A program made the translations under genes and the position numbers. Shown piece by piece: positions 27,931 to 39,450 of a stretch of DNA of 64,000 nt. The DNA comes from Sacculina carcini (lineage: Eukaryota > Arthropoda > Thecostraca > Sacculinidae): positions 6,203,766-6,267,765 of the forward strand of contig OU696581.1 in assembly GCA_916048095.2 (NCBI GenBank), given 5' to 3'. The notes beneath the pieces are model-generated. The model worked only from the letters and a program-made list of their open reading frames with translations, did no database searches and had not been told where the DNA came from. The first letter of the stretch is position 1. Every line of letters begins with the position of its first letter.

Positions 27931-29437
27931 ATTTTACATTTAGACTTTTATATTAGCTAAAAATTTCCTGTGGGTTTGTTTTTCTTTTTCAATTTTCACT
28001 AATTTTTTTTTTATTGAATAATAATTATATTTTATAAACTGTTCCGCACGACGGGCGAATTAAATGTATCTATAAAAAGTGGGTTTAAATGATAGCGAGG
28101 TATATGATATTTTGCTAGCAGTAAATATTCTAGCGATAAAAGTAGGATAGTTCTTAAGCAAATGATTTTGGAGAATGATGTGAACCTTTAAATATATTTT
28201 ACGATCTGATGATATATGTATTAGGAATAATACGTAGCAGAATATAGATTGCATAATATAATATCGGCTGTAATATCAAGGGCTGTAATATCGGTGTAAT
28301 CCAAAAAATAACAACTGTATGAATATGATGCATTATTGGAAGCATAACCGGGAATTATGAGATAATATGATAATGGTGTATAATTATATCGCATCATGCA
28401 ACAAATGTGAATTTAGCTGCCTTACAGTTTGGTTCCGATACTATATTGGCGGGTTGAGAGAAAAGTATTGGTGGGCCGCGTGTGTGGGACCCCTGGGGTA
28501 GATAATATCAGTCTTCTGATTACAAATTATGATCGCATCAGTATATTTTGTGATCACAAACTAATAAGTTAAATCACCTCAGACTAGGCTTAGAGCGGTC
28601 AAGATTGGATGGTTGGGCTGGGTTGGCTAGGTTTGACTCAGGTTATATTGGGTTTTAATGATAGCGGAAAATATATAAATTTTAGCAATAAATATTATAG
28701 TGGTAAAAGTGAAATAGTACTTAAGCAAATGATATTGGGGAATGATGTTAAGTAATAAATATAGTTTGGAAACATTCTGATGAAAGGATTTCATCATCTT
28801 TCATTGTTTGTTTCGTGTTTGTGTTCTGAATTATACCACACGACGGGCAGATTTATATATCAGGCGGGTTGAGGGATAATATTTGTCAAAATAAGAACAA
28901 AAATATTCACATTTAGACTTTTCTATAAGTTAAGATATATATAGGTTACATTTTTTGGTTTTCAATTTGTATTCATTATATTTTTGGATTTTATATGAAT
29001 TTTATTGTATGAATTGTTCCGCACGACGGGCGGGTTTAAAAAAGTGTTTTTAGTTCATTTTTCAAATGGTTCATTTAAATTAGGTATTTTTTAAAAATAA
29101 AAATGCTCCGCGGGCAGCAACTATAGACAATAGAACGTTCAATTTACCCTGTAGAATTATTCCATACACAAAACCAATGGATTTGACTTCAAGATCCAGA
29201 ACGGATCGTGTTCGAGTTCTGAATTATTCAGCACGACGGGCGGGTTTAAAAATGACTCAGACGGACTGAGGGGAAATATTTTGTCGAAATAAAAATAATT
29301 AAGCTTATAATTTTCAATTGATTAATATTTTTATGAGTTTACCCTAATTCATTTTTAATTTTCTATATTTTTTTATGAATTGAATATGAATTTCATGTTA
29401 TGAATTGCTCCGCACAACGGGCGGGTTTTAATGCTAT
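27931..29437 (+). mobile_element. Helitron-like unit, 3' part, right of the BEL element
   Basis: Contains the GC-rich hairpin word in six places (CCGCACGACGGGCG near 28,047; CACACGACGGGCAG near 28,838; CCGCACGACGGGCGGG near 29,020; CAGCACGACGGGCGGG near 29,230; end copy near 29,410). It ends CCGCACAACGGGCGGGTTTT-AATGCTAT. Order and monomers agree with 35,900-37,390. Together with 16,331-16,987 and 21,387-21,774 this is one unit about 2.5 kb long, split by two nested retroelements. Confidence 0.8.
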
Positions 29438-29834
29438 ATATATACATAAAGAAGAATTTATCTGTCTGTCTGTGTATGTATGCTCGAATATGAGGTGACA
29501 TAATTGCGCTGGTTCATGGTTCGCTGGTTCAATCATCAGGGGCTTCAAACGCAAACGAAGCGATGGCTAATTTTTATGAAATAAAAATGTCCCGCTGGCA
29601 GCAATAAAACGTTCAATTTCACCGTGTAGAATATATTCATATACAAAACTAATGGATTTGACTTCATGAACCAGAACGGATGGTGTTCGAGTTTTGAATT
29701 GTTCCGCACGTCTGCCGGGTTTAAATATGAGGGGGGCTGAGTGAAAATATTTTGTCAAAATAAAATTAAAAATAATGAAATTTAGACTTTTTAATTGATT
29801 AAGGTTTTTATGAGTCTGCCTTATTTATTTTTAA
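29438..29834 (+). mobile_element. Short Helitron-like unit, about 400 bp, 3' end lost
   Basis: Starts ATATATACATAAAGAAGAA with TCTGTCTGTCTGTG, as the short units at 37,395 and 37,855 do, and follows the preceding 3' end head to tail. It stops at ...TTATTTATTTTTAA without its hairpin end and abuts an oppositely oriented unit. Confidence 0.7.
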
Positions 29835-31805
29835 CTAGCATTAAAACCCGCCCGTTGTGCGGAACAATTCATACTATTCAATTTGTATTCAATTCATAAG
29901 AGAAAAGGAATATGAATTAAAGAAGAGTGGAGTGAACCCAAAACAAAGTCTAAATTTATATATTTTAATATATATGTTCATATTAGTTTGCCTAAACCGC
30001 CTCATATTTAAACCTGCCCGCCGTGCTGAATAATTCAGAACTCAGACGCGAAACAATGACAAATGACTACACTTTTTCATCATAATGGTTCCAAAATATA
30101 TTGATAACTTAACATCACTATCTAGCATTGAAACCCGCCCGTCCTGCGGAGCAATTAATAGAATAAAATTAATATTCAATTAAAAATAGAAGAGATACAA
30201 ATTATAAAGAAAAAAGTCACCCCATTAAAAGTCTTATCTAATAGAAAAGTATATAGGTGAATATTTTCATTTTTATTCGGACAAAATATTTCCCTCAAAT
30301 AGCATCATATTTAAGTCTGCCCGACGTACGGAAATATTCAGAACTCAAACACGACATAATCAAAAATGATGAAAAATGACACATTTTCATCAGAATATTT
30401 CCAATAAGTATTTATAACTTAACATAATTCCCCAACATTATTTGCACAAGTACTATTATACTTTTACCAGTATAATATTAACTGCCGAAAAATTCATATA
30501 CATACATTCATATACATTTATATACATACATTATATTCCGCATTCATATTAAACCCAATATATCCTGACGCAAGCCTACCAAACCCAACCCAACCATCCC
30601 ATCTTATCATATATCATCTCATCCCCTTTTAGTATCAAACACGCGGCCCACCAATAATGTTCTCGCAGCCCGCCAATGTAATATAGAAACCAAACTGTAA
30701 GACAGATTAATAACACATTTATTGAATATTGCCATTTAATTATATATTATTTAATCTAAGTTCTCATATAGCATTAAAACCCGCCCGTTGTGCGGAGGAA
30801 TTCATAAAATGAAATTCATATTTATAAAAATTGATATTCATAAAAAATATTACAAATTACAAATAGAGATAAAAATTAAAAAGTAAAAAGTAAACCCATT
30901 AAAAGTCTTATCTAATAGAAAAGTATGAAGGTGAATATTTTTTTATATATTTGGACAAAATATTTCCCTCAAATAGCGTCATATTTAAGTCTGCCCGTCG
31001 TACGGGAAATATTCAGAACTTAAACACGAAATAATGAAGAATGATGAAAAATGAAATATTTTCATCATGATGTTTCCAAAATATATGCATAACTTAACAT
31101 CATTCCCCAACATCATTTGCACAAGTACTCTTATACTTTTGCCAGTACAATATTTACTGCCAAAAAATTCATATACATACATTATATTCCGCATTCATAT
31201 TAAACCCAATATAACCTGACCCAATCCTACCAAACCCAACCCAACCATCCCATCTTATCGTATAGCATCTCATCCCCTTTTAGTATCAAACACGCGGCCC
31301 ACCAATAATGTTCTCGAATCCCGCCAATATAATATAGTAACCAAACTGTAAGACAGATTAATTCACATCTATTGTATAATGCGATTTAATTATATATAAT
31401 TTAATTCAAGTTCTCATCTAGCAGTTTAAACCCGTTCGTCGTGCAAAACAATTAATAAAACAAAGGATATCAATTGAAAAGTGTAAATGTAATGATTTTC
31501 AGTTTAATTTTGACAAAATTTTCCCTCATCCCGCATCATATTTAAACCCACCCGTCGTGCGGGATTAATTCAGAACTCGAACACGATTTGTTCTGGATCT
31601 TGAAGTCAACTCCGTTAGTTGTGTATATGAATTCATTATACAGGGTGAAATTGAACGTTCTATTGTCTATAGTTGCTACCCGCGGGACATTTTTATTTCA
31701 TAAAAATGATCCATCGTTTCGTTTACGTTTAAAACTCCTGATCTATATCATTGAGCCCGCTCAGTTATGTCACCTCGTATCCAAGCATAAACACACAGAT
31801 AATTC

Positions 31806-31807
<2 letters not shown>

Positions 31808-31862
<55 letters not shown>
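31808..31862. repeat. (TA)n microsatellite
   Basis: Uninterrupted TA dinucleotides at the joint between two Helitron-like pieces, as at the other unit joints. Confidence 0.95.
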
Positions 31863-31866
<4 letters not shown>

Positions 31867-34207
31867 TTAAAGTCGCCCGTCGTGCGGAACAATTCATAAA
31901 ATCTATTCATATTCAATCCATAAAAGAAAATGAATACAAATTAAAAAGCAAACAAATTAAAGCTGTAAATATGCTAACTAATAGCAAAGTCCAAATATGG
32001 ATGTTTTTATTTTAATTTTGACAGAATATTATCCCTCAACCCGCTTCATATTTAAACCTGCCCGTCGTGCGGAATAATAAAAAATTCAGACACGAAAAAT
32101 GAAAATTGTCTAAATTTTTTATCATAATGTTTCCAAAGTATATTTATAAATTAATATCATCTAGCATTGAAACCATCCCGTATAGCGGAACAATTAGAAC
32201 AAAAAGTAAAATAAATATTGAATTAATAAAATTACTAATACAAATTAAAAAATTAAAAAAGCAAGCCCATAAAAAGTCTTAACCAATAGAAAAGTCTAAA
32301 TATGAATGCGTTTATGTTAGATGTGGCAAAATATTTTTCCTCGAACAACCTCGTATTTAAACCCGCCCGTTGTGCGGAACTATTAATAAAATATAATGAA
32401 TCAAAAATCAAAAAGCTTATCCAATATAAAAATATAAATGTGTAAATTCTTGTTTTAATTATTGACGAATTTTTTTTCCCTCAACACTGCTCAAATTCAC
32501 ACCCATCCTTCGTGTGCAGTAACTCAGAAGTGTAACACTGTCAAAACAATGCAACTTTCTGTCATCTCTATAATTCCAGGTTAATGCTTCCGCTAAAACA
32601 GCATAAGTTAGCATTACATGATATTGCAACCCATATCCTTATGCAACTTGAAATTAAACCAATTAAACTACACAGTTAAATTCAGTAGTTTACTTTGTTC
32701 CCAGTAGTATTTTACCCGCCCGTCGGGCGGAACAATTCATGTGTAAATATTGAGGACAATAAAGCCATTCTATTCAGTATAGTGTAGCATTAATTAAACT
32801 GTACGCAATAAAACCACACCATCCATGCTTGGAGCTAATATGATGCATTCTGAACTGTGATTGGGCTTCAGTGAAATTTAATCAGTGTATATTCCTGTGT
32901 AATCGCAAGTGCGCATAATAGCTGTCAAATTGGCAACATGACATTTTGACTTTACACCGCCGTAACTTCCTTCAGATACACTTTGGAGAATTACAAATCA
33001 TACCGTATTGTAGAATAAAATATTTCTAGCACGATGGTATAATTTATTTTTATGTGTAACAAATATTTACTGATGAATAGTAGAAAAATGAATTAATTTT
33101 AGTCGCCCGATGTTCAAGTGTAATTTTGGATGTATTTGAGAATTTTGCCGATTTTACACGTTTTTTGTATCATTTGTGGGTATAAATTATAGCTTATCTT
33201 GTAGAACACAAAATTATCTACACAGTAGTATATTCCTGTGTAATCGCAAGTGCGCATAATAGCTGTCAAATTGGCAATATGTCCTTTTGATTTTACACCG
33301 CCGTAACTTACTTCAGATACACTTTGGAAAATTACAAGTTATACCGTATTGTAGAAAACAAAATTTCCAGCACAATGGTATAATTTATTTTTATGTGTAA
33401 CAAATAGTTACCGAGAAATAGTAGAAGAATGAATTAATTTTAGTCGCCCGGTGTTCAAGTGTAATTTTGGATGTATTTGAGAATTTTGCCAATTTTACGT
33501 TTTTGGTATCATTTGTGGGTATAAATTAGAATATTTCTTGTAGAACACAAAATTCTCTACACAATAGTATAATTTTTATAGTTGTAACGCTGCTGGTTTT
33601 TGAGGAATAGATAGGGGAATATTGACCAAAATATTCGCGTTTTTAGTGCTAATTTTGCATTTTTGTTTTTGTCATTTTGACTTCACACCGCCGTAACTTT
33701 TTCTTAATACACTTTGGAAAATTAAAATTTATACCGTGCTGTAGCAAACAAAATTCCCAGCATGATGGTAATATTTATTTAGATGTGTCATAGTTAGTTG
33801 CTGAGAAATAGAGAAAAAAGTATAGAAAATCGGACGCGTCGAGCTTAAATATAATTTTGAATGTAGACTGAAATTTTGTCATTTTTACATATTTCATATT
33901 CAATTTTTGGATATGAATTATAGCCTACCTAATAGAACAGTATATTCTCTACACAGTGGTATAATTTGTTTGGCTGTATCATTTCTGGTTTATGAGGAGT
34001 AGGTGGCAGAGCATTGACCACAATTTTCGCATTTTTCAGGGTTCATTTTGTCTTTTCACCGCGATAACTTTTTTTGGTTTTATTTTTAAAATTGTAAATT
34101 TATCCTATCGTGTAGACAAGAAAATTTCCAACGTAATGGTATAAATTGTTGGCGGGTACACCAAGTGGTTACCGAGAAGCAGCTTGCTGAAAATGGACCA
34201 AGGAGGA

Positions 34208-34210
34208 TTG

Positions 34211-34247
<37 letters not shown>

Positions 34248-34250
34248 AGG
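34208..34250. repeat. (CAGA)n microsatellite at the 5' end of a Helitron-like unit
   Basis: GACAGACAGACAGACAGACA run next to GAGGATCTCTTTTATATA. Read on the minus strand it is the CTGTCTG tract that follows the unit start in all copies. Confidence 0.9.
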
Positions 34251-34270
34251 ATCTCTTTTATATACATGTA

Positions 34271-34440
34271 TATATGTAGATCCAAAATGAAATGGAGTAC
34301 TCACGTGTCTGGTGGATAAATGATATAAGATGAAGTTGAACTTCTTCAGACACAATATTTATTTTTTTACCACAACGTTTCGCCTTACGGCTTTATCAAG
34401 CAGTGATAACATATCGTCAGCCATTGTAAGAAACCAAATA
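34271..34440 (-). mobile_element. Penelope-like element terminal fragment with hammerhead-like motif
   Basis: The minus strand contains TGATAAAGCCGTAAGGCGAA followed by ACG: a stem of GCC/GGC closed by GTAA and followed by GAAAC. This has the layout of stem II plus the conserved GAAA of the hammerhead ribozymes known in Penelope-like terminal repeats; the other core box (CTGATGA in the family) reads TTGATAA here. The phrase CGTTTCGCCTTACGGCTTTA is itself typical of Penelope termini. No coding part is attached. It separates the minus-strand cluster on the left from the plus-strand array on the right. Confidence 0.5.
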
Positions 34441-34460
34441 TATATATATATATATATATA

Positions 34461-37400
34461 TCTATATATATAAAAGAGATCCTCTGTGTGTGTGTGTGTG
34501 TGTCTGTGTGTGTGTGTGTTCGACCCTCCTTGGTCCATTTTCTATCAGCTATTATTCAGCCACCACTCAGCCTACCCGCTAACAATTTATACCATCACGT
34601 TGGAAATTTTCTTGTCTACACTTTAGATTAAATTTTAAATTTCAAAAATGAAATCAAAAAAAGTTATAGCGGTGAAAAGACAAAATGAACCCTGAAAAAT
34701 GCGAAAATTGTGGTCAATGCTCTGCCATCTACTCCTCATAAACCAGAAATGGTACAGCCAAACAGATTATACCACTGTGTAGAGAATTTTCTGTTCTACA
34801 AGATAGGTTATAATTCATATCCGAAAATAGAACATAAAAGATGTAAACATGACAAAATTTCAATCTATATTCAAAATTATATTTATACTCCACGCGTCCG
34901 ATTTTCTATACTTTTTTCTCTATGTATCAAAAACTAATTATCACACAACTAAATAAATAATACCATCATGCTGGGAATTTTGTTTGCTACAACACGGTAT
35001 AATTTTTAATTTTCCAAAGTGTATTGAAAAAAAGTTACGGCGGTGTGAAGTCAAAATGACAAAGTCAAAAATGCAAAATTAGCACTGGAAACCGTGAATG
35101 TTTTGGTAAATATTCCCCTATCTATTCCTCATAAACCAGCAATGGTACAGCTATAAAAATTATACTATTGTGTAGATAATTTTGTGTTCTACAAGATAAG
35201 CTATAATTTATACCCACAAATGATACAAAAAACGTGTAAAATTGGCAAAATTCTCAAATACATCCAAAATTTCACTTGAACACCGGCCGAATAAAATTAA
35301 TTAATTTTTCTACTATTTCTCAGTAACTATTTGTTACACATAAAAATAAATTATACCATCGTTCTAGAAATCTTTTCTTCTACAATACGGTATAATTTGT
35401 AATTTTTCAAAGGGTATCTGAAGGAAGTTACGGCGGTGTAAAGTCAAAAGGACATATTGCCAATTTGACAGCTATTATGCGCACTTGCGATTACACAGGA
35501 ATATACACCGATTAAATTTCACTGAAGCCCAATCACAATTAAGAATGCATCATATTATCTCCAAGCATGGATGGTGTGGTTTTATTGCGTACAGTTTAAT
35601 TAATGATACACTCTACTGAATATAAAGGCTTTATTGTCCTCAATAACGTTCCGCACGACGGGCGGGTAAAATGCTATTGGGAACAAAGTAAACTACTGAA
35701 TTTAACTGTGTAATTTAATTGGTTTAATTTCAAGTTGCATAAGCATAAGTTGCATAAGGATATGGGTTGCAATATCATGTAATGCCAACTTATGCTGTTT
35801 TAGCGGAAGCATTAACCTGGAATTATAGAGATGACAGAAGGTTGCATTGTTTTGATAGTGTTGTGGAAAAACAAGTTTTCTAAATTGAAACATAAATTTC
35901 ACATTTAGACTTTTAGATTAGCTATAACTTTCCTGTGGGTTTGTTTTTATTTTTCAATTTGCACTAATTTTTTTAATATTCATTATATTTTACGAACTGT
36001 TCCGCACGACGGGCGAATTAAATGTATCTATAAAGAGTGGGTTTAAATGATAGCGAGGTATATGATATTTTGCTAGCAGTAAATATTCTAGCGATAAAAG
36101 TAGAATAGATCTTAAGCAAATGATTTTGGAGAATGATGTGAACCTTTAAATATATTTTGCGATCTGATGATATATGTATTAGGAATAATACGTAGCAGAA
36201 TATAGATTGCATAATATAATATCGGCTGTAATATCAAGGGCTGCATTATCGATGTAATCCAAAAAATAACAACTGTATGAATATGATGCATTAGTGGAAG
36301 CATTAACCGGGAATTATGAGATAATATGATAATGGTGTAAAATTATATCGCATTATGCAACAAATGTGAATTTAGCTACCTTACAGTTTGGTCCCGATAC
36401 TATATTGGCGGGTTGAGAGAAAAGTATTGGTGGGCCGCGTGTTTGGGACCCCTGGGGTAGATAATCTCAGTCTTCTGATTACAAATTATGATCGCATCAG
36501 TATATTTTGTGATCACAAACTAGTAAGTTAAATCACCTCAGACTAGGCTGAGAGCGGTCAAGATTGAATGGTTGGGTTGGGTTGGGTAGGTTTGACTCAG
36601 GTTATATTGGGTTTTAATGATAGCGGAAAATATATAAATTTTAACAATAAATATTATAGCGGTAAAAGTGAAATAGTACTTAAGCAAATGATATTGGGGA
36701 ATGATGTTAAGTAATAAATATAGTTTGGAAACAGTCTGATGAAAAGATTTCATCATCTTTCATTGTTTGTTTCGTGTTTGTGTTCTGAATTATACCACAC
36801 GACGGGCAGATTTATATATCAGGCGGGTTGAGGGATAATATTTGTCAAAATAAGAACAAAAATATTCACATTTAGACTTTTCTATTGGTTAAGATATTTA
36901 TAGGTTACATTTTTTGCTTTTCAATTTGTATTCATTATGTTTTATGGATTTGATATGAATTTTATTGTATGAATTGTTCCGCACGACGGGTGGGTTTAAA
37001 AAAGTGTTTTTAGATCATTTTTTCAAATGGTTCATTTAAAAAAAGTTTTTTTTTTATAAATAAAAATGTTCCGCGGGCAGCAACTATAGACAATAGAACG
37101 TTCAATTTACCCTGTAGAATTAATTCATACACAAAACCAATGGATTTGACTTCAAGATGCAGAACGGATCGTGTTCGAGTTCTGAATTATTCAGCACGAC
37201 GGGCGGGTTTAAAAATGACTCAGGCGGACTGAGGGGAAATATTGTGTCGAAATAAAAATAATTAAACTTATAATTTTCAATTGATTAATATTTTTATGAG
37301 TGTACCCTATTTCATTTTTATTTTTCCATATTTTTTATGAATTGAATATGAATTTCATGTTATGAATTGCTCCGCACAACGGGCGGGTTTTAATGCTATA

Positions 37401-38309
37401 TATATACATAAAGAAGAAATTATCTGTCTGTCTGTGTATGTATGCTTGAATATGAGGTGACATAATTGCGCTGGCTCATGGTTCGCTGGTTCAATTATCA
37501 GGGGCTTCAAACGCAAACGAAGCGATGGCTCATTTTTATGAAATAAAAATATCCCGCGGGCAGCAATAAAACGTTCAATTTCACCGTATAGAATGAATTC
37601 ATATACAAAACTAATGGATTTGACTTCAAGAACCAGAACGGATGGTGTTCGAGTTCTGAATTTTTCCTCACGTCGGGCGGGTTTAAATATGAGGCGGGTT
37701 GAGTGAAAATATTTTGTCAAAATAAAATTAAAAATAATGAAATTTAGACTTTTTAATTGATTAAGGTCTTCATGAGTTTGCCTTATTTATTTTTAATTTG
37801 CAATATTTTTATGAATTGTTCCGCACAACGGGCGGGTTTTAATGCGGTTTTAATGCTATATATATACATAAAGAAGAAATTATCTGTCTGTCTGTGTATG
37901 TATGCTTGAATATGAGGTGACATAATTGCGCTGGTTCATGGTTCGCTGGTTCAATGATCAGGGGCTTCAAACGCAAACGAAGCGATGGCTCATTTTTATG
38001 AAATAAAAATGTCCCGCGGGCAGCAATAAAACGCTCAATTTCACCGTGTAGAATGAATTCATATACAAAACTAATGGATTTGACTTCAAGAACCAGAACG
38101 GATGGTGTTCGAGTTCTGAATTATTCCGCACGTCGGCCGGGTTTAAATATGAGGCGGGCTGAGTGAAAATATTTTGTCAAAATGTAAATTAAAAATAATG
38201 AAATTTAGACTTTTTAATTGATTAAGGTTTTTATGAGTTTGCCTTATTTATTTTTAATTTGCAATATTTTTATGAATTCTTCCGCACAACGGGCGGGTTT
38301 TAATGCTAG
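34461..38309 (+). mobile_element. Helitron-like array unit 0 (3.85 kb)
   Basis: Starts TCTATATATATAAAAGAGAT then CCTCTGTGTG, and ends with the hairpin CCGCACAACGGGCGG, nine bases and CTAG next to T. The 5' half (to about 35,640) has alternating hairpin monomers. The 3' half has ten copies of the GC-rich hairpin word (near 35,650, 36,001, 36,797, 36,980, 37,192, 37,372, 37,668, 37,820, 38,125 and 38,280). Two short units (starts near 37,395 and 37,855) are embedded head to tail before the end. It lacks one block of about 740 bp present in units 1-3. No reading frame for a Rep/helicase protein. Confidence 0.75.
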
Positions 38310-39253
38310 TATATATATATATATATATATACATCTATATATATAAAAGAGATCCTCTGTGTGTCTGTCTGTGTGTGTGTTCACCATCCTTGGTCCATTT
38401 TCTATCAGCTATTATTCGGCCACCACTCAGCCTACCCGCTAACAATTTATACCATCACGTTGGAAATTTTCTTGTCTACACTTTAGATTAAATTTTAAAT
38501 TTCAAAAATGAAATCAAAAAAAGTTATAGCGGTGAAAAGACAAAATGAACCCTGAAAAATGCGAAAATTGTGGTCAATGCTCTGCCATCTACTCCTCATA
38601 AACCAGAAATGGTACAGCCAAACAGATTATACCACTGTGTAGAGAATTTTCTGTTCTACAAGATAGGTTATAATTCATATCCAAAAATAGAACATAAAAG
38701 ATGTAAACAGGACAAAATTTCAATCTATATTCAAAATTATATTTATACTCCACGCGTCCGAGTTTCTATACTTTTTTCTCTATGTATCAAAAACTAATTA
38801 TCACACAACTAAATAAATAATACCATCATGCTGGGAATTTTGTTTGCTACAACACGGTAGAATTTTTAATTTTCCAAAGTGTATTAAAAAAAAGTTACGG
38901 CGGTGTGAAGTCAAAATGACAAAGTCAAAAATGCAAAATTAGCACTGGAAACCGTGAATGTTTTGGTAAATATTCCCCTATCTATTCCTCATAAACCAGC
39001 AATGGTACAGCTATAAAAATTATACTATTGTGTAGATAATTTTGTGTTCTATAAGAAAAGTTATAATTTATACCCACAAATGATACAAAAAATGTGTAAA
39101 ATTGGCAAAATTGTCAAATACATCCAAAATTACACTTGAACACCGTGCGACTAAAATTAATTCATTTTTCTACCTATTTCTCAGGAACTATTTGTTACAC
39201 ATAAAAATAAATTATACCATCGTGCTAGAAATTTTGTTTTCTACAATACGGTA

Positions 39254-39450
39254 TGTAGTGTGTGCCTACACCGCCAGAGGGCGCGAGGGTATTAGGCGTG
39301 GGTGACGCTAACGGCCGTCAGCCAGTGTGTGTACAGCAGTGGTGGTGTGTGTGTCGTGGCGTTGTATCATTCTATTGTTGTTGTATTGTTATTGTTATTG
39401 TTGTGTTGAGTGCTCGGTGAGATAGATCCGTTGCTATAATATATCGTACA
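39254..39450 (+). repeat. 5' LTR of the young Gypsy
   Basis: 197 bp, TG...CA. T/G-rich second half (TTGTTGTTGTATTGTTATTG). TATAAT near the end. A diverged relative is at 4,798-4,925. Confidence 0.95.

Larger units (their letters stand above)
29835..34270 (-). mobile_element. Cluster of older Helitron-like units, minus strand
   Basis: Begins with CTAGCATTAAAACCCGCCCG (29,835; the reverse complement of a 3' end). Further 3'-end-like joints occur near 30,123, 30,772, 31,423, 31,865 and 32,161 (TCTAGCATT.AAACC or close variants). The right part (about 32,900-34,180) has the alternating 5'-half hairpin monomers. The right end reads GAGGATCTCTTTTATATA, which is the 5' end inverted. Copies differ more from each other than those right of 34.4 kb, so this side is older. 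A long (TA)n run lies at 31,808-31,862. No gene. Confidence 0.7.

Noticed and set aside
34710..34937. 75-codon open frame seen in units 0-4
   Set aside because: Lies across the alternating hairpin monomers; conserved through recent copying, not through coding constraint as far as I can see.
37355..37720. 121-codon open frame present in every Helitron-like unit (also 46,769, 51,390, 56,847)
   Set aside because: It is repeated only because the units are near-identical. It spans the unit end and short-unit joint, has no family resemblance, and diverged copies carry stops.
35650..38309. Regularly spaced GC-rich words as a CRISPR-like array
   Set aside because: Spacing is irregular (150-800 bp) and the intervening sequence is itself repetitive; they are copies of a transposon-end hairpin.
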